The position numbers and the translations under genes are program-made. Under the pieces are notes generated by a model. That model ran no database searches, had not been told where the DNA came from, and saw only the letters and a list, made by a program, of their open reading frames with translations. A stretch of 64,000 nucleotides of DNA from Myroides marinus (GTDB taxonomy: Bacteria; Bacteroidota; Bacteroidia; Flavobacteriales; Flavobacteriaceae): the NCBI RefSeq assembly GCF_900109075.1, contig NZ_FNYS01000001.1, positions 1-64,000 of the forward strand, given 5' to 3'. Shown one piece after another: positions 7,963-19,461 of the stretch; positions within the stretch are counted from its first letter, which is position 1; every line of letters starts with the position of its first letter.

Positions 7963-9249
7963 TTATTTTCTATCTTTCATTGGAACGAAGCTTCTTAATT
8001 CTTCACCAATATATAATTGTCTAGGACGACCAATTGGTTCTTTATTAATTCTCATTTCTTTCCATTGAGCGATCCAACCTGGTAAACGACCAATTGCAAA
8101 CATTACTGTAAACATTTCAGTAGGGATACCTAATGCTCTATAGATAATACCTGAATAGAAATCAACATTAGGATATAAGTGTCTTTCTACAAAGTAAGGA
8201 TCTTTTAATGCAGCTTCTTCAAGCTTCTTAGCTATTTCTAAAACTGGATCATCAACTCCTAATTTACCTAATACTTCATCAGCAGCTTTTTTAATGATAC
8301 GTGCTCTTGGGTCAAAGTTTTTATAAACTCTATGTCCGAATCCCATTAAACGGAATGAATCATCTTTATCTTTTGCTTTTGCTAAGTACTTATCTACATC
8401 GCCACCATCATTTTGAATAGCTTCTAACATTTCTAATACCGCTTGATTAGCTCCACCATGTAAAGGTCCCCATAATGCTGAAACTCCAGCAGAAATAGAA
8501 GCAAATAATCCAGCGTGAGAAGAACCTACCATACGTACCGTAGAAGTAGAACAGTTTTGTTCATGATCAGCATGTAAAATAAACAACTTATCGATTGCAT
8601 TCTTAACTACAGGGTCAATCTCATAAGGACTTGTAGGAAGGGCGAACATCAATCTTAAGAAATTATCAACATAACTCTTAGTATTATCATAATAGTTTAA
8701 AGGATATCCTTTTGCTTTTCTATAAGTCCAAGTAGCAATTACTAAGAATTTACTCATAGTCTTACATACAGCCTCATACAAATCTTTCTTACAATCTGCA
8801 TCAACAACTTTAGGGTTAAAAGCAGTAAGAGCACTTGTTAAAGAAGCTAACACTCCCATAGGGTGAGCTGTCTTAGGGAATCCATCAATGATATTCTTCA
8901 TTTCTTCATTAACTAATGAATATTTTCTAATATCATTTTCAAACTTCTCTAATTCTTCTTGTGTTGGTAACTCTCCAAAGATAATTAAGTAAGATACTTC
9001 TAAAAAGTTAGAATTCTCAGCCAAATCCTCAATTGAATATCCTCTGTATCTTAATATTCCTTCTTCTCCATCTAAGAATGTAATCGCACTTTTACATGCT
9101 CCAGAGTTTTTATAACCTGGATCATAAGTAATAGCTCCAGTTAAAGCACGTAATTTTAAAATATCAATTGCTACTTCATTTTCAGTACCAACTAACACAG
9201 GAAACTCGTGTCTTACACCGTCAACTTCTATATAAGCTGTTTTAGACAT
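7963..9249 (-). CDS. gltA: Citrate synthase
   Basis: Condenses acetyl-CoA with oxaloacetate to start the citric acid cycle. At 428 residues it is the larger Gram-negative type. Catalytic segments are visible: HADHEQNCSTSTVR, GPLHGGANQAVLEML (active-site His), and GFGHRVYKNFDPRARIIK (second His plus the catalytic Asp). The N-terminal beta-rich segment typical of hexameric, NADH-sensitive enzymes is present (IEVDGVRHEFPVLVGTENE). It is monocistronic, with its own terminator and a 348-bp AT-rich leader region that shows no clear promoter match. Confidence 0.97.
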   Translation of the reverse strand: MSKTAYIEVDGVRHEFPVLVGTENEVAIDILKLRALTGAITYDPGYKNSGACKSAITFLDGEEGILRYRGYSIEDLAENSNFLEVSYLIIFGELPTQEELEKFENDIRKYSLVNEEMKNIIDGFPKTAHPMGVLASLTSALTAFNPKVVDADCKKDLYEAVCKTMSKFLVIATWTYRKAKGYPLNYYDNTKSYVDNFLRLMFALPTSPYEIDPVVKNAIDKLFILHADHEQNCSTSTVRMVGSSHAGLFASISAGVSALWGPLHGGANQAVLEMLEAIQNDGGDVDKYLAKAKDKDDSFRLMGFGHRVYKNFDPRARIIKKAADEVLGKLGVDDPVLEIAKKLEEAALKDPYFVERHLYPNVDFYSGIIYRALGIPTEMFTVMFAIGRLPGWIAQWKEMRINKEPIGRPRQLYIGEELRSFVPMKDRK

Positions 9250-9541
9250 ATTGTTATTTTTTTATTTTTATACAAGTTTTATAATCTATACAAGTAAAAT
9301 ATTACATAGATTTTCAGTAGGAAAGATAGGAATTATTATGCATACATACAAGTTATATCCCAAAACAAACTACCAAAAAAACACAAAAAACAAGCTTTTA
9401 CATTCCAATAAAACGAATGAAAAAATATAATACTTTAAATTATCATATTATCACTAAAACATATAAAAAAATAAAATTTATTCAACACAAAAAACACCTA
9501 AAAACTGTTAAGAAGGAAAAACAATAGCATCTAGGTATAAT
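9250..9541. other. Non-coding gap between eno terminator and gltA
   Basis: AT-rich stretch holding the unseen gltA promoter. I found no exact TAnnTTTG box in the leftward direction and no conserved structure. Confidence 0.5.
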
Positions 9542-9569
9542 AAAAAAACGCGATAGATACCTATCGCGT
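9542..9569 (-). terminator. Intrinsic terminator of eno
   Basis: ACGCGATAG (9548-9556) and CTATCGCGT (9561-9569) are perfect arms around ATAC, with an A-run and T-run on the two sides, so it could work in both directions. It ends 28 bp from the eno stop codon. Confidence 0.93.
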
Positions 9570-9597
9570 TTTTTATATAAAGAAATAATGATATTTA

Positions 9598-10908
<1,311 letters not shown>

Positions 10909-10918
10909 TTAGTATACA

Positions 10919-10946
10919 CAAATTTACAACATTCTTTTTCAGCAAA
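10919..10946 (-). promoter_or_regulatory. Candidate eno promoter
   Basis: Leftward TAAATTTG at 10919-10926 is an exact -7 match, and TTTG at 10943-10946 could be the -33 box. The 16-bp spacer is shorter than the usual 19. Confidence 0.5.
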
Positions 10947-10977
10947 GAAGAAAACACCTCAAATAAAATTAACATAA

Positions 10978-11008
10978 AACAACAAAGGAACTACAATGTA
11001 GTTCCTTT
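10978..11008 (-). terminator. Terminator overlapping the carA stop codon
   Basis: AAAGGAACTA (10984-10993) pairs with TAGTTCCTTT (10999-11008). The carA stop codon lies inside the left arm, and the leftward RNA continues into a U-rich run. Confidence 0.8.
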
Positions 11009-12115
11009 AGCTTTTTTCATATTATCTACGAAGATATCAAATAAATATCTTGAATCATGAGGTCCTGGACTTGACTCTGGATGATACTGAACAGAGAATA
11101 CATCTCTATCCTTCATCTTCATACCTGCCACAGTTCCATCATTCAAATGCACATGAGTTAACTCTAAACTAGCATGCTTATCTAATTCTTCTTTATTAAT
11201 AGCAAATCCATGATTTTGTGAAGTAATTTCACCTTGAGTTGAATCAAGATTCATAACTGGATGATTTACTCCACGGTGTCCACTAAACATTTTAAAAGTA
11301 TTAACACCTTGAGATAAACCAATTAATTGGTGACCAAGACATATACCAAAAACAGGCATCCCAGCATCTAATACCTTACTAACCGTATCTAAGACTCCTA
11401 AATTAGCTAGGGCTTGTGGATCACCAGGCCCATTAGATAAGAAGTATCCGTCAGCACCGAACTCTTTTAAAGTATCAAAAGAAACATTATAAGGATAAAC
11501 CTTAACATAACAATCTCTCTCTTCAAAACAACGCAAAATGTTCGTTTTAATACCAAAATCAATTGCAGCAACTTTATACGTTGCATCTGGATTTCCAAAG
11601 AAATAAGGTTCTTTAGTAGAAACTTTAGAAGATAACTCTAAACCTTCCATAGATGGAACTTCCTCTAATAAAGCTTTTAATTCATCTATAGATTTACCAT
11701 CTGTAGATATAATAGCATTCATCGCTCCATTATCTCTAATATGCGCAGTTAACGCACGAGTATCAACATCAGATATAGCGATAAGATTTGCCTTTTCTAA
11801 ATATGTCAATAAATCAGACTCTGAATTTGGTCTTGAATGATAATAACTAAAGTTTTTACAAACTAAACCAGCGATTTTAATACCATCAGAATCAACTTCA
11901 TCTTCATTAACACCATAGTTACCTAAATGTGCGGTAGTAGATAACATAATCTGACCAAAATATGAAGGATCTGTAAAAATCTCTTGATAACCTGTCATAC
12001 CAGTATTAAAACAAATTTCACCAACTGCAGTGCCTTCTACACCCACTGATTTACCAAAAAAAACAGTTCCATCTTTTAAAACTAAGACTGCCTTTTTTCT
12101 CTCTGTATATTCCAT
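10991..12115 (-). CDS. carA: Carbamoyl-phosphate synthase small (glutaminase) subunit
   Basis: Supplies ammonia from glutamine to the CarB subunit for carbamoyl phosphate, used in pyrimidine and arginine synthesis. The 374 residues comprise the N-terminal CPSase domain (AVLVLKDGTVFFGKS onward; GEICFNTGMTGYQEI) and a class I glutamine amidotransferase domain with nucleophile Cys in GICLGHQ and the His/Glu pair in YHPESSPGPHDS. carB is not adjacent in this window, so the two subunits are encoded apart. A candidate -7 box lies just before the gene, immediately beyond the rplQ terminator, so carA probably has its own promoter. Confidence 0.97.
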   Translation of the reverse strand: MEYTERKKAVLVLKDGTVFFGKSVGVEGTAVGEICFNTGMTGYQEIFTDPSYFGQIMLSTTAHLGNYGVNEDEVDSDGIKIAGLVCKNFSYYHSRPNSESDLLTYLEKANLIAISDVDTRALTAHIRDNGAMNAIISTDGKSIDELKALLEEVPSMEGLELSSKVSTKEPYFFGNPDATYKVAAIDFGIKTNILRCFEERDCYVKVYPYNVSFDTLKEFGADGYFLSNGPGDPQALANLGVLDTVSKVLDAGMPVFGICLGHQLIGLSQGVNTFKMFSGHRGVNHPVMNLDSTQGEITSQNHGFAINKEELDKHASLELTHVHLNDGTVAGMKMKDRDVFSVQYHPESSPGPHDSRYLFDIFVDNMKKAKGTTL

Positions 12116-12146
12116 CTTAAATGTTGTGTTGTTTTTAAATTCTTAG

Positions 12147-12154
12147 CAAAAATA
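12147..12154 (-). promoter_or_regulatory. Candidate -7 box of carA
   Basis: Leftward TATTTTTG matches TAnnTTTG exactly and lies 31 bp from the carA start, downstream of the rplQ terminator. No -33 TTTG is seen because that position falls in the terminator hairpin. Confidence 0.45.
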
Positions 12155-12156
12155 AA

Positions 12157-12189
12157 TAAAAAAAGGACATCCTTAAAAAGGATGTCCTT
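12157..12189 (-). terminator. Terminator of the ribosomal protein operon
   Basis: AAGGACATCCTT (12163-12174) and AAGGATGTCCTT (12178-12189) form a perfect 12-bp stem followed leftward by a U-run. It closes the transcript after rplQ. Confidence 0.92.
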
Positions 12190-12224
12190 AATATTATAAA
12201 TAAACAAAATAAATTTTGTTGATA

Positions 12225-12701
12225 CTATTCATTAGATTCAGCTTCAGTTGAAGTTGCTTCAGTCGCAGGAGCATCAGCAGCTTTCTTTTTACCTCTACGA
12301 GTAGAAGATTTTTTAGCTTCTTTCTTAGCAACATTGTAAATTTCGTTGAAATCAACTAATTCAATCATTGCCATATCAGCGTTATCTCCTAAACGATTAC
12401 CTAATTTAATAATACGAGTATATCCACCTGGACGATCTCCTACTTTTTGAGCTACTTCTCTAAAAAGTTCAGTTACCGCTTCTTTGCTTCTCAAATAAGA
12501 GAAAACAATACGACGGTTATGAGTATCGTCAGTTTTAGCTTTAGTTACTAGTGGCTCAATAAACTGTTTTAAAGCTTTAGCTTTAGCTACAGTAGTATTG
12601 ATACGCTTGTGCTCGATTAAAGAACAAGCCATATTAGCAAGCATAGAATTTCTATGTCCAGCTTTTCTACCTAAGTGATTTATTTTCTTTCCGTGTCTCA
12701 T
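12225..12701 (-). CDS. rplQ: 50S ribosomal protein L17
   Basis: Last gene of the long ribosomal operon. The core (about 1-115) shows [18 protein letters not shown] and the conserved [17 protein letters not shown]. At 158 residues it is longer than E. coli L17 (127) because of a low-complexity tail rich in Lys, Ala and Glu (from about residue 125), common in Bacteroidota L17. It begins 32 bp after rpoA. Confidence 0.97.
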   Translation of the reverse strand: MRHGKKINHLGRKAGHRNSMLANMACSLIEHKRINTTVAKAKALKQFIEPLVTKAKTDDTHNRRIVFSYLRSKEAVTELFREVAQKVGDRPGGYTRIIKLGNRLGDNADMAMIELVDFNEIYNVAKKEAKKSSTRRGKKKAADAPATEATSTEAESNE

Positions 12702-12733
12702 TTCTTACTAGAATTTAGACTTTACAGTCTAGT

Positions 12734-13726
12734 TTATTCTTTATCTAATTTGTATTTTGATAGATCCATCCCGAAATTAAGTCCCTTAACTGCAACTAAC
12801 TCTTCTAATTCAGATAAAGACTTCTTACCGAAGTTTCTAAATTTCATTAAGTCATTTTTGTTAAAAGATACTAAGTCTCCTAATGTATCTACTTCAGCCG
12901 CTTTCAAACAATTCAATGCTCTAACTGAAAGATCTAAATCAACTAATTTAGTTTTTAGAAGCTGTCTCATATGTAATGATTCCTCATCGTATGATTCAGT
13001 TTGTGCAATCTCATCTGCCTCTAAAGTAATTCTCTCATCTGAGAACAACATAAAGTGGTGTATTAATGTTTTTGCAGCTTCAGTTAATGCATCTTTTGGA
13101 TGAATAGAACCATCGGTAATGATATCAAAAACTAACTTTTCATAGTCAGTTTTTTGTTCAACACGATAGTTTTCGATAGCATACTTAACGTTCTTAACTG
13201 GAGTATAAATTGAGTCAGTAAAGATAGTACCAATAGGAGCATTAGGTTTTCTATTCTCTTCAGCTGGTACATAACCTCTTCCTTTCTCAATAGTAAGATC
13301 CATATTAATAGTCACATTACTATCCATATTACAGATAACTAATTCTGGATTCAGAATTTGGAAACTAGAAATGAATTTCTGGAAATCACCTGCAGTCAAC
13401 TGTTCTTTACCAGAGAAAGAGATACTAACATTTTCATTATCAACATCTTCAATTTGACGTTTAAAACGAACTTGTTTTAGGTTAAGAATGATTTCAGTAA
13501 CATCCTCAACTACACCAGCGATAGTAGAAAACTCATGATCTACTCCTTCGATACGAACTGAAGTAATAGCATATCCTTCAAGAGAAGAAAGAAGAACTCT
13601 TCTTAATGCATTACCTATAGTCAATCCATATCCCGGTTCCAAAGGTCTAAATTCGAATTTACCTTTAAAATCGGTCGAATCAATCATGATAACTTTATCG
13701 GGCTTTTGAAAATTAAATATTGCCAT
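12734..13726 (-). CDS. rpoA: DNA-directed RNA polymerase alpha subunit
   Basis: Alpha subunit, 330 residues. The N-terminal domain (about 1-230) dimerises and nucleates assembly of the core enzyme: [20 protein letters not shown] and the [16 protein letters not shown] segment. The C-terminal domain (about 250-325) contacts upstream DNA and regulators: [15 protein letters not shown] and [15 protein letters not shown]. It lies between rpsD (25 bp) and rplQ (32 bp), the usual alpha-operon order. Confidence 0.98.
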   Translation of the reverse strand: MAIFNFQKPDKVIMIDSTDFKGKFEFRPLEPGYGLTIGNALRRVLLSSLEGYAITSVRIEGVDHEFSTIAGVVEDVTEIILNLKQVRFKRQIEDVDNENVSISFSGKEQLTAGDFQKFISSFQILNPELVICNMDSNVTINMDLTIEKGRGYVPAEENRKPNAPIGTIFTDSIYTPVKNVKYAIENYRVEQKTDYEKLVFDIITDGSIHPKDALTEAAKTLIHHFMLFSDERITLEADEIAQTESYDEESLHMRQLLKTKLVDLDLSVRALNCLKAAEVDTLGDLVSFNKNDLMKFRNFGKKSLSELEELVAVKGLNFGMDLSKYKLDKE

Positions 13727-13751
13727 ATTTGTTTCGACTGAATGTCAATTA

Positions 13752-14357
13752 TTATTTGTTGTACAACTCTACGATTAACTGTTCTTTGATGTTTTCAGGA
13801 ACTTGAAGTCTTTGAGGTACAGCAACAAAAGTTCCTTCTAACGTTTCAGGATTCCAAGTAATCCATTCGTAAACAGCGCTAGAATTAGATAATGAACGTT
13901 CGATAGTCTCTAGAGATCTTGATTTTTCACGAACTGCAACTTTATCACCAGGTTTTAATTGGTATGAAGGAATATTTACTAATTCCCCATTAACAGTAAT
14001 ATGTCTATGAGAAACGATTTGACGTGCAGCTCTACGAGAAGGAGCAATACCCATTCTGTAAACTACGTTATCTAATCTTGACTCACATAATTGGATTAAT
14101 ACCTCACCAGTAACTCCACGAGCTGCAGCAGCTTTTTTGTATAAGTTTCTGAATTGTTTTTCTAAAATACCGTAAGTATATTTAGCTTTTTGTTTTTCCA
14201 ATAACTGGATAGCATACTCAGATTTCTTACCTCTTTTTCTTGCTAAACCATGTTGTCCTGGAGGGTAATTTCTTTTTTCTAAAGATTTATCATCTCCGAA
14301 AATTGCTTCACCGAACCTACGTGCGATTTTTGTTTGTGGACCAGTATATCTTGCCAT
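13752..14357 (-). CDS. rpsD: 30S ribosomal protein S4
   Basis: S4 nucleates 30S assembly on the 5' domain of 16S rRNA; 201 residues with the S4 RNA-binding domain in the middle ([20 protein letters not shown]). The N-terminal zinc-finger cysteines of some S4 proteins are absent, so this is the zinc-free form. In several bacteria S4 represses its own operon; here the gene is preceded, 16 bp from the start codon, by a long hairpin with a T-run that could serve such control (see the separate entry). Confidence 0.98.
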   Translation of the reverse strand: MARYTGPQTKIARRFGEAIFGDDKSLEKRNYPPGQHGLARKRGKKSEYAIQLLEKQKAKYTYGILEKQFRNLYKKAAAARGVTGEVLIQLCESRLDNVVYRMGIAPSRRAARQIVSHRHITVNGELVNIPSYQLKPGDKVAVREKSRSLETIERSLSNSSAVYEWITWNPETLEGTFVAVPQRLQVPENIKEQLIVELYNK

Positions 14358-14370
14358 TTCTTAAAAATTG

Positions 14371-14429
14371 AAAAAAGGTAGGGATTATGAATTCAGGTCA
14401 CTTTCCTCCGATAATCTATTCCTACCTTT
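14371..14429 (-). promoter_or_regulatory. Terminator-like hairpin in the rpsK-rpsD gap (candidate S4 leader)
   Basis: The outer arms AAAGGTAGG (14374-14382) and CCTACCTTT (14421-14429) and inner arms GATTAT (14383-14388) and ATAATC (14411-14416) make a 15-bp stem with a 4-nt bulge. The leftward RNA then runs into six U residues. The loop contains GGAGG. It is the only structure of this strength inside the operon, and its place just before rpsD suggests attenuation, partial termination or S4 autoregulation. Confidence 0.65.
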
Positions 14430-14443
14430 GGTTATACTATAAA

Positions 14444-14827
14444 TTAAACTCTTCTTCTCTTTGGAGGACGACATCCGTTGTGTGGCATTGGAGTAATATC
14501 GATAATCTCAGTTACTTCGATTCCACCATTATGTAAAGATCTGATTGCAGATTCTCTTCCGTTTCCAGGTCCTTTTACATAAACTTTTACTTTTTTCAAT
14601 CCTGCCTCAAGTGCAACTTTACCGCAATCTTCTGCAGCCATTTGAGCAGCGTAAGGAGTGTTCTTTTTAGAACCTCTGAATCCCATTTTACCTGCAGATG
14701 ACCAAGAAATCACTTCACCTTTTTTGTTTGTTAATGAAATGATGATATTGTTAAACGTCGCATTAATATGAGCTTCACCTGTTGACTCAACAAGTACTTT
14801 ACGTTTTTTTGTATTCGCTTTAGCCAT
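14444..14827 (-). CDS. rpsK: 30S ribosomal protein S11
   Basis: 127 residues, platform of the 30S subunit near the mRNA exit and E site. Conserved [37 protein letters not shown] and the C-terminal [18 protein letters not shown] are all present. It is 11 bp after rpsM; the following 86-bp gap to rpsD carries the hairpin described separately. Confidence 0.98.
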   Translation of the reverse strand: MAKANTKKRKVLVESTGEAHINATFNNIIISLTNKKGEVISWSSAGKMGFRGSKKNTPYAAQMAAEDCGKVALEAGLKKVKVYVKGPGNGRESAIRSLHNGGIEVTEIIDITPMPHNGCRPPKRRRV

Positions 14828-14838
14828 ATTACTACTTA

Positions 14839-15213
14839 TTATTTAGTTGCTTTTTTCTTGTTAGCAACAGTTTTTCTTTTACCTTTTCTTGTTCTAGAGT
14901 TGTTTTTAGTTCTTTGTCCTCTTAATGGAAGACCAGCTCTATGACGGATACCTCTGTAGCATCCGATATCCATTAAACGTTTGATGTTTAATGAAATCTC
15001 TGAACGTAATTCTCCTTCAATTGTGAATTGACCAACAGCTTCACGGATAGCTCCGATCTCGTCGTCATTCCAGTCTTGAACTTTTTTATCTTCGCTAACT
15101 TTAGCTCTTTCTAGAATTTCTTTAGCTCTGCTTGAACCAATTCCGAAAATATAAGTTAAAGCAATAATTCCTCTTTTGTGTTTAGGTATATCTACCCCTG
15201 CGATTCTTGCCAT
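14839..15213 (-). CDS. rpsM: 30S ribosomal protein S13
   Basis: 124 residues; sits in the 30S head, contacts tRNA and forms an intersubunit bridge. Shows [19 protein letters not shown], the helix-hairpin-helix [33 protein letters not shown] and a basic tail. It lies 2 bp after the rpmJ stop codon, so translation of the two is probably coupled. Confidence 0.98.
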   Translation of the reverse strand: MARIAGVDIPKHKRGIIALTYIFGIGSSRAKEILERAKVSEDKKVQDWNDDEIGAIREAVGQFTIEGELRSEISLNIKRLMDIGCYRGIRHRAGLPLRGQRTKNNSRTRKGKRKTVANKKKATK

Positions 15214-15215
15214 AA

Positions 15216-15332
15216 TTATCCTTGTCTTTGTTTAAATCTAGGATTCTTTTTATTAATAACGTAAAGTCTACCTTTTCTACGTACTATAATGCACTCGGCA
15301 CTTCTTTTTTTAACTGATGCTCTTACTTTCAT
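15216..15332 (-). CDS. rpmJ: 50S ribosomal protein L36 (zinc-free form)
   Basis: A 38-residue gene between infA and rpsM, its expected place. The translation begins [16 protein letters not shown] and ends [12 protein letters not shown], matching the ends of L36. Canonical L36 binds zinc through three Cys and a His; here only one Cys (residue 14) remains and the C-terminal ligands are replaced (INKKNPRF), so this is a C-minus paralogue that needs no zinc. Confidence 0.95.
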
Positions 15333-15345
15333 TTTAATAGCCTCT

Positions 15346-15561
15346 TTAATATCTATAAGTAATTCTTGCTTTGGTCAAGTCGTAAGGGCTCATCTCTAAT
15401 TTTACTCTGTCTCCAGGTAATAATTTGATATAATGCATACGCATTTTACCAGAGATATGTGCGATTACTACGTGTCCATTTTCTAATTCCACACGGAACA
15501 TAGCATTAGATAATGCTTCAATAATTGCTCCGTCTTGTTCTATTGCTGATTGTTTTGCCAT
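15346..15561 (-). CDS. infA: Translation initiation factor IF-1
   Basis: 71 residues, one S1-like OB-fold ([20 protein letters not shown], then [19 protein letters not shown]). Binds the A site of the 30S subunit during initiation. It is 5 bp after secY and before rpmJ. The adk and map genes that sit between secY and infA in many bacteria are missing here. Confidence 0.98.
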   Translation of the reverse strand: MAKQSAIEQDGAIIEALSNAMFRVELENGHVVIAHISGKMRMHYIKLLPGDRVKLEMSPYDLTKARITYRY

Positions 15562-15566
15562 AAAAA

Positions 15567-16913
15567 CTAAGCTGTTGCTCTTCTATTTTTACCACTTGTC
15601 AACATATTATCATACTGTCTATTCAGTAGATAAGCATTGACTTGTTGAATTGTATCGATTACAACACTTACCATAATCAATAACGATGTTCCTCCATAAA
15701 ACATTGCCCAACCTTGTTGAACTCCTAATAAACTTACAACAATTGCAGGGAAAACTGCGATTAATGCAAGGTATAGAGAACCTGGGAATGTTATCAAAGA
15801 CATGATTCTATCTAAGAAATCTCCTGTTTCACTACCTGGTTTAACACCTGGAATAAACCCTCCACTTCTTTTTAAATCATCAGCCATCTTATTAGTAGGT
15901 ACTGTAATTGCGGTGTAAAAGTACGTAAAAATTATGATTAATAAAGCAAAAAGTGCATTATACTCCCAACCGAACACATTATGAAATGTTGTACTGATCG
16001 ATTTCGCAGTATCTGAAGTTGACAAACCTGCTACTGCAGCTGGCACGAACATAATCGCTTGAGCGAAAATAATCGGCATAACTCCTGATGCATTTAACTT
16101 TAATGGAATCCACTGACGATTACCGCCTAACATAGATTGATCATAAGTTCCTGAAGCACTTCTTCTTGCATATTGAACCGGTATACGTCTCACAGCAAGA
16201 GTTAAATAGATACAAGCAACAATGATTAACAACCATAAAATTACTTCTATAACCACCAACATAGGTCCTCCATTATTTTCAGTGATTCTAGATTGGAATT
16301 CTTGGATGAAAGACATTGGAAGTCTTGCAATAATACCAACCATAATCAATAATGAAATCCCATTTCCAATACCTTTATCAGTAATTTTTTCACCTAACCA
16401 CATTGCAAAAACAGTTCCGGTCACTAGTATAATTACTGAAGAAAACAAGAATGAGAAAGAATTGAAACCTAACAAAAATGCATCTGGTGGTAATTGCACA
16501 TACAAGTTATAGATGTAACTAGGCCCTTGTAATAAAGTAATACCAATTGTCAACCATCTTGTTATTTGGTTCATCTTCTTTCTACCGCTTTCCCCATCGT
16601 TTTGTAGTTTTTGCAAATAAGGAACCGCGATTCCCATCAACTGAACTACAATGGAAGCAGAAATATAAGGCATAATACCTAATGCAAATACAGATGCTTG
16701 CGCAAATGCACCACCTGTAAAAACATTTATTAACCAACCAATTCCTTGGTCAGTTTGCTGTGTTAAAGCATGCAATTTCGTTGCGTCAATACCTGGAAGG
16801 GTAACTTGTGTACCAAAACGGTACACAAGTAATAACCCTAAAGTTATCAAGATTTTGTTCTTTAACTCTTCTATTTTCCAAATACTGGCTAATGTTTCAA
16901 AAAACTTCTTCAT
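15567..16913 (-). CDS. secY: Preprotein translocase subunit SecY
   Basis: The channel of the general secretion pathway in the inner membrane; 448 residues with ten hydrophobic segments. Diagnostic parts include [15 protein letters not shown] (TM2 region), the cytoplasmic loop with [23 protein letters not shown], and [17 protein letters not shown] before the last helices. It sits 16 bp after rplO in standard spc-operon position. Confidence 0.98.
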   Translation of the reverse strand: MKKFFETLASIWKIEELKNKILITLGLLLVYRFGTQVTLPGIDATKLHALTQQTDQGIGWLINVFTGGAFAQASVFALGIMPYISASIVVQLMGIAVPYLQKLQNDGESGRKKMNQITRWLTIGITLLQGPSYIYNLYVQLPPDAFLLGFNSFSFLFSSVIILVTGTVFAMWLGEKITDKGIGNGISLLIMVGIIARLPMSFIQEFQSRITENNGGPMLVVIEVILWLLIIVACIYLTLAVRRIPVQYARRSASGTYDQSMLGGNRQWIPLKLNASGVMPIIFAQAIMFVPAAVAGLSTSDTAKSISTTFHNVFGWEYNALFALLIIIFTYFYTAITVPTNKMADDLKRSGGFIPGVKPGSETGDFLDRIMSLITFPGSLYLALIAVFPAIVVSLLGVQQGWAMFYGGTSLLIMVSVVIDTIQQVNAYLLNRQYDNMLTSGKNRRATA

Positions 16914-16929
16914 CTTGTTTATTAAGATT

Positions 16930-17382
16930 TTATAACGTTACAATTTCTCCACCAGCTGCTTCGATTGCCTCTTTAGCAGATGTTGAAAACTTGTGTGCAG
17001 AAACTTTTAATTTTGCTTTTATCTCTCCACGCCCTAAAACCTTAACTAAACTATTTTTAGAAGTTAATCCTAACTCAACTAAAAGAGCAAAATCAACAGT
17101 ATCTTTCACTACTCCGCTATCAACTAAAGATTGTAATTTTTCTAAGTTGATTACGTCATATTCTACTCTATTGATATTTTTAAAACCAAATTTAGGAACA
17201 CGTCTTTGAAGTGGCATTTGCCCTCCTTCAAATCCGATTTTTCTTGAATATCCTGAACGTGATTTAGCACCTTTATGTCCTTTTGTAGAAGTTCCTCCTT
17301 TACCAGACCCTTCACCACGACCAACACGTTTGTTTTGGTTGTGTACTGAACCTTTTGCTGGTTGTAAATTACTTAAATTCAT
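16930..17382 (-). CDS. rplO: 50S ribosomal protein L15
   Basis: 150 residues; a late-assembling protein of the large subunit core. The glycine- and basic-rich N-terminus (RVGRGEGSGKGGTSTKGHKG) threads into 23S rRNA, and the globular end closes with AIEAAGGEIVTL. It follows rpmD by 11 bp. Confidence 0.97.
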   Translation of the reverse strand: MNLSNLQPAKGSVHNQNKRVGRGEGSGKGGTSTKGHKGAKSRSGYSRKIGFEGGQMPLQRRVPKFGFKNINRVEYDVINLEKLQSLVDSGVVKDTVDFALLVELGLTSKNSLVKVLGRGEIKAKLKVSAHKFSTSAKEAIEAAGGEIVTL

Positions 17383-17393
17383 ACTCTACAATA

Positions 17394-17576
17394 TTATTTA
17401 GCCTCTTCTACAGAAACTAAGTGTTGAACTTTACTTACCATTCCTAAGATTGCAGAAGTTGCTTCATGTTCTACAACTTGACCAATCTTACGAAGTCCTA
17501 AAGCCTCTAATGTTCTCTTTTGTGAAAGAGGACAATTGATTTGGCTTCTTACTTGTTTTACTTTAATTTTTGACAT
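17394..17576 (-). CDS. rpmD: 50S ribosomal protein L30
   Basis: 60 residues, the short bacterial form: KVKQVRSQINCPLSQKRT followed by EALGLRKIGQVVEHEAT. It lies between rpsE (12 bp) and rplO (11 bp). Confidence 0.96.
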   Translation of the reverse strand: MSKIKVKQVRSQINCPLSQKRTLEALGLRKIGQVVEHEATSAILGMVSKVQHLVSVEEAK

Positions 17577-17588
17577 AATTCTCTCAAA

Positions 17589-18113
17589 TTAACCTTTAAA
17601 TACTTTTTCTAAAGAAATTCCTCTTTGTTTTGCAACTGTAGAAGCACTTCTTAAACGTAATAAAGCGTCAAAAGTAGCCTTCACCACGTTGTGAGGATTT
17701 GAAGATCCTTGAGATTTAGATAATAAATCTTTAATCCCTACAGACTCTACAACCGATCTCACAGAACCTCCAGCAATTACTCCAGTACCCAAAGATGCAG
17801 GCATCAATAATACTCTAGCTCCACTGAATTTTCCTTTTTGTTCGTGAGGAATAGTATGACCATTTAAAGGAACTCTAACTAAGTTTTTCTTTGCATCCTC
17901 TACTGCTTTAGCGATTGCTTCAGAAACGTCTTTTGATTTACCCAAACCATGACCCACTACACCGTTCTCGTCACCTACAACTACTACAGCAGAGAATCCA
18001 AAAGCTCTTCCCCCTTTAGTAACTTTAGTAACACGGTTTACACTAACCAAACGATCTTTAAGATCAAGACCAGTTGGTTTTACAAATTCTACGTTTTTAT
18101 AATTTTGATACAT
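17589..18113 (-). CDS. rpsE: 30S ribosomal protein S5
   Basis: 174 residues; at the mRNA entry channel, contributing to decoding accuracy. Two domains: the double-stranded RNA-binding fold with [20 protein letters not shown], and the C-terminal fold with [19 protein letters not shown]. No unusual substitutions are apparent. The gene starts 6 bp after rplR. Confidence 0.98.
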   Translation of the reverse strand: MYQNYKNVEFVKPTGLDLKDRLVSVNRVTKVTKGGRAFGFSAVVVVGDENGVVGHGLGKSKDVSEAIAKAVEDAKKNLVRVPLNGHTIPHEQKGKFSGARVLLMPASLGTGVIAGGSVRSVVESVGIKDLLSKSQGSSNPHNVVKATFDALLRLRSASTVAKQRGISLEKVFKG

Positions 18114-18119
18114 AACTAT

Positions 18120-18470
18120 TTAGAATTTTAATCCAGCTTCTCTAGCGCCTTCAGCTAATGATTTAACACGACCGTGGTATAAATAACCTCCTCTATCGAA
18201 AGATACAGTTTCTACACCAGCTTTCAAAGCTTTCTCTGCAATTAGTTTCCCAACCGATGCAGCAGTTTCAATATTGGTTCCTCTTGTTACACCAGCTTCT
18301 CTTGAAGATGCTGCAGCTAGAGTTACTCCATTCACGTCATCTATGATTTGCGCATAGATTTCTTTATTACTTCTGAATACAGAAAGTCTTGGTTTAGCAG
18401 CAGTACCGCTAACAATCTTTCTAATTCTGAATTTAATACGTTGTCTTCTTTCAGATTTTGTTAATGACAT
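18120..18470 (-). CDS. rplR: 50S ribosomal protein L18
   Basis: 116 residues; binds 5S rRNA in the central protuberance. Basic N-terminus ([15 protein letters not shown]), [17 protein letters not shown], and the C-terminal [21 protein letters not shown] are standard. Confidence 0.98.
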   Translation of the reverse strand: MSLTKSERRQRIKFRIRKIVSGTAAKPRLSVFRSNKEIYAQIIDDVNGVTLAAASSREAGVTRGTNIETAASVGKLIAEKALKAGVETVSFDRGGYLYHGRVKSLAEGAREAGLKF

Positions 18471-18481
18471 AGTCTTAATTT

Positions 18482-19024
18482 TTAAGCTGATTTACCTGCT
18501 TTTCTTCTTAACTCTTCACCCACAAACTTGATACCTTTTCCTTTGTAAGGTTCTGGTTTACGGAATGAACGGATTTTTGCTGCTACTTGACCAACTAATT
18601 GTTTGTCATATGAAGTTAACTTGATAATTGGATTTTTACCTTTTTCAGATATAGTTTCCACTGTTACTTCTTTTGCAATATCCATTACGATATTATGAGA
18701 GAAACCTAAAGCTAAATCTAACTTTTGTCCTTGGTTAGCAGCACGGTATCCTACCCCAACCAATTCCAAACTGATAGTAAATCCTTCTGAAACTCCTTTA
18801 ACCATATTGTTGATTAAACTACGGTATAAACCGTGTTTAGCTCTTTCAATCTTATCATCAGAAGAACGCTCAACAATAACTTGGTCTTCTTCAACTTTAA
18901 TACTAACTGTATCAAATTTTTGAGAAAGCTCTCCTAATTTACCTTTTACAACAATCTCTCCTTCTTTAACGTCAACCGTTACACCTGCAGGGATTGCTAT
19001 TGGACTTTTACCTATTCTTGACAT
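18482..19024 (-). CDS. rplF: 50S ribosomal protein L6
   Basis: 180 residues; near the factor-binding site of the large subunit. Two similar folds: [19 protein letters not shown] at the start and [19 protein letters not shown] in the second, ending with the signature [19 protein letters not shown]. Confidence 0.98.
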   Translation of the reverse strand: MSRIGKSPIAIPAGVTVDVKEGEIVVKGKLGELSQKFDTVSIKVEEDQVIVERSSDDKIERAKHGLYRSLINNMVKGVSEGFTISLELVGVGYRAANQGQKLDLALGFSHNIVMDIAKEVTVETISEKGKNPIIKLTSYDKQLVGQVAAKIRSFRKPEPYKGKGIKFVGEELRRKAGKSA

Positions 19025-19041
19025 CTCTTAGTCTTTTTAAA

Positions 19042-19440
19042 TTAGTATACGTAACAAACAACTTCTCCACCAACATTCAATTGTTTCGCTTGTTTACCTG
19101 TCATCAACCCTTTAGATGTTGACACGATAGCGATTCCTAATCCGTTAAGGATTCTAGGAAGATCTGCTGCAGAAGCGTATTTACGCAAACCTGGTTTACT
19201 AATTCTTTGGATATCTCTAATTACAGACTCTTTTGTGTCTTTATCATATTTCAAAGCTATTTTGATTGTTCCTTGAACTGAACTATCATCAAATTTATAG
19301 CTTAAGATATATCCTTGATCGAATAATATTTTCGTGATTTCTTTTTTGAAGTTCGAAGCTGGAATTTCTACCACTTTATGGTTAGCTCTCACAGCGTTTC
19401 TAATTCTTGTAAGGAAATCTGCTATTGGATCTGTATACAT
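19042..19440 (-). CDS. rpsH: 30S ribosomal protein S8
   Basis: 132 residues; binds the central domain of 16S rRNA, and in E. coli also represses the spc operon. Begins [20 protein letters not shown] and ends with the signature [20 protein letters not shown]. It has the standard length. Confidence 0.98.
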   Translation of the reverse strand: MYTDPIADFLTRIRNAVRANHKVVEIPASNFKKEITKILFDQGYILSYKFDDSSVQGTIKIALKYDKDTKESVIRDIQRISKPGLRKYASAADLPRILNGLGIAIVSTSKGLMTGKQAKQLNVGGEVVCYVY

Positions 19441-19461
19441 GTTTTTACCTTTAAATCTTAA

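Noticed and set aside
12675..13103. 142-codon rightward frame opposite rpoA
   Set aside because: Lies antisense within rpoA and has no family features.
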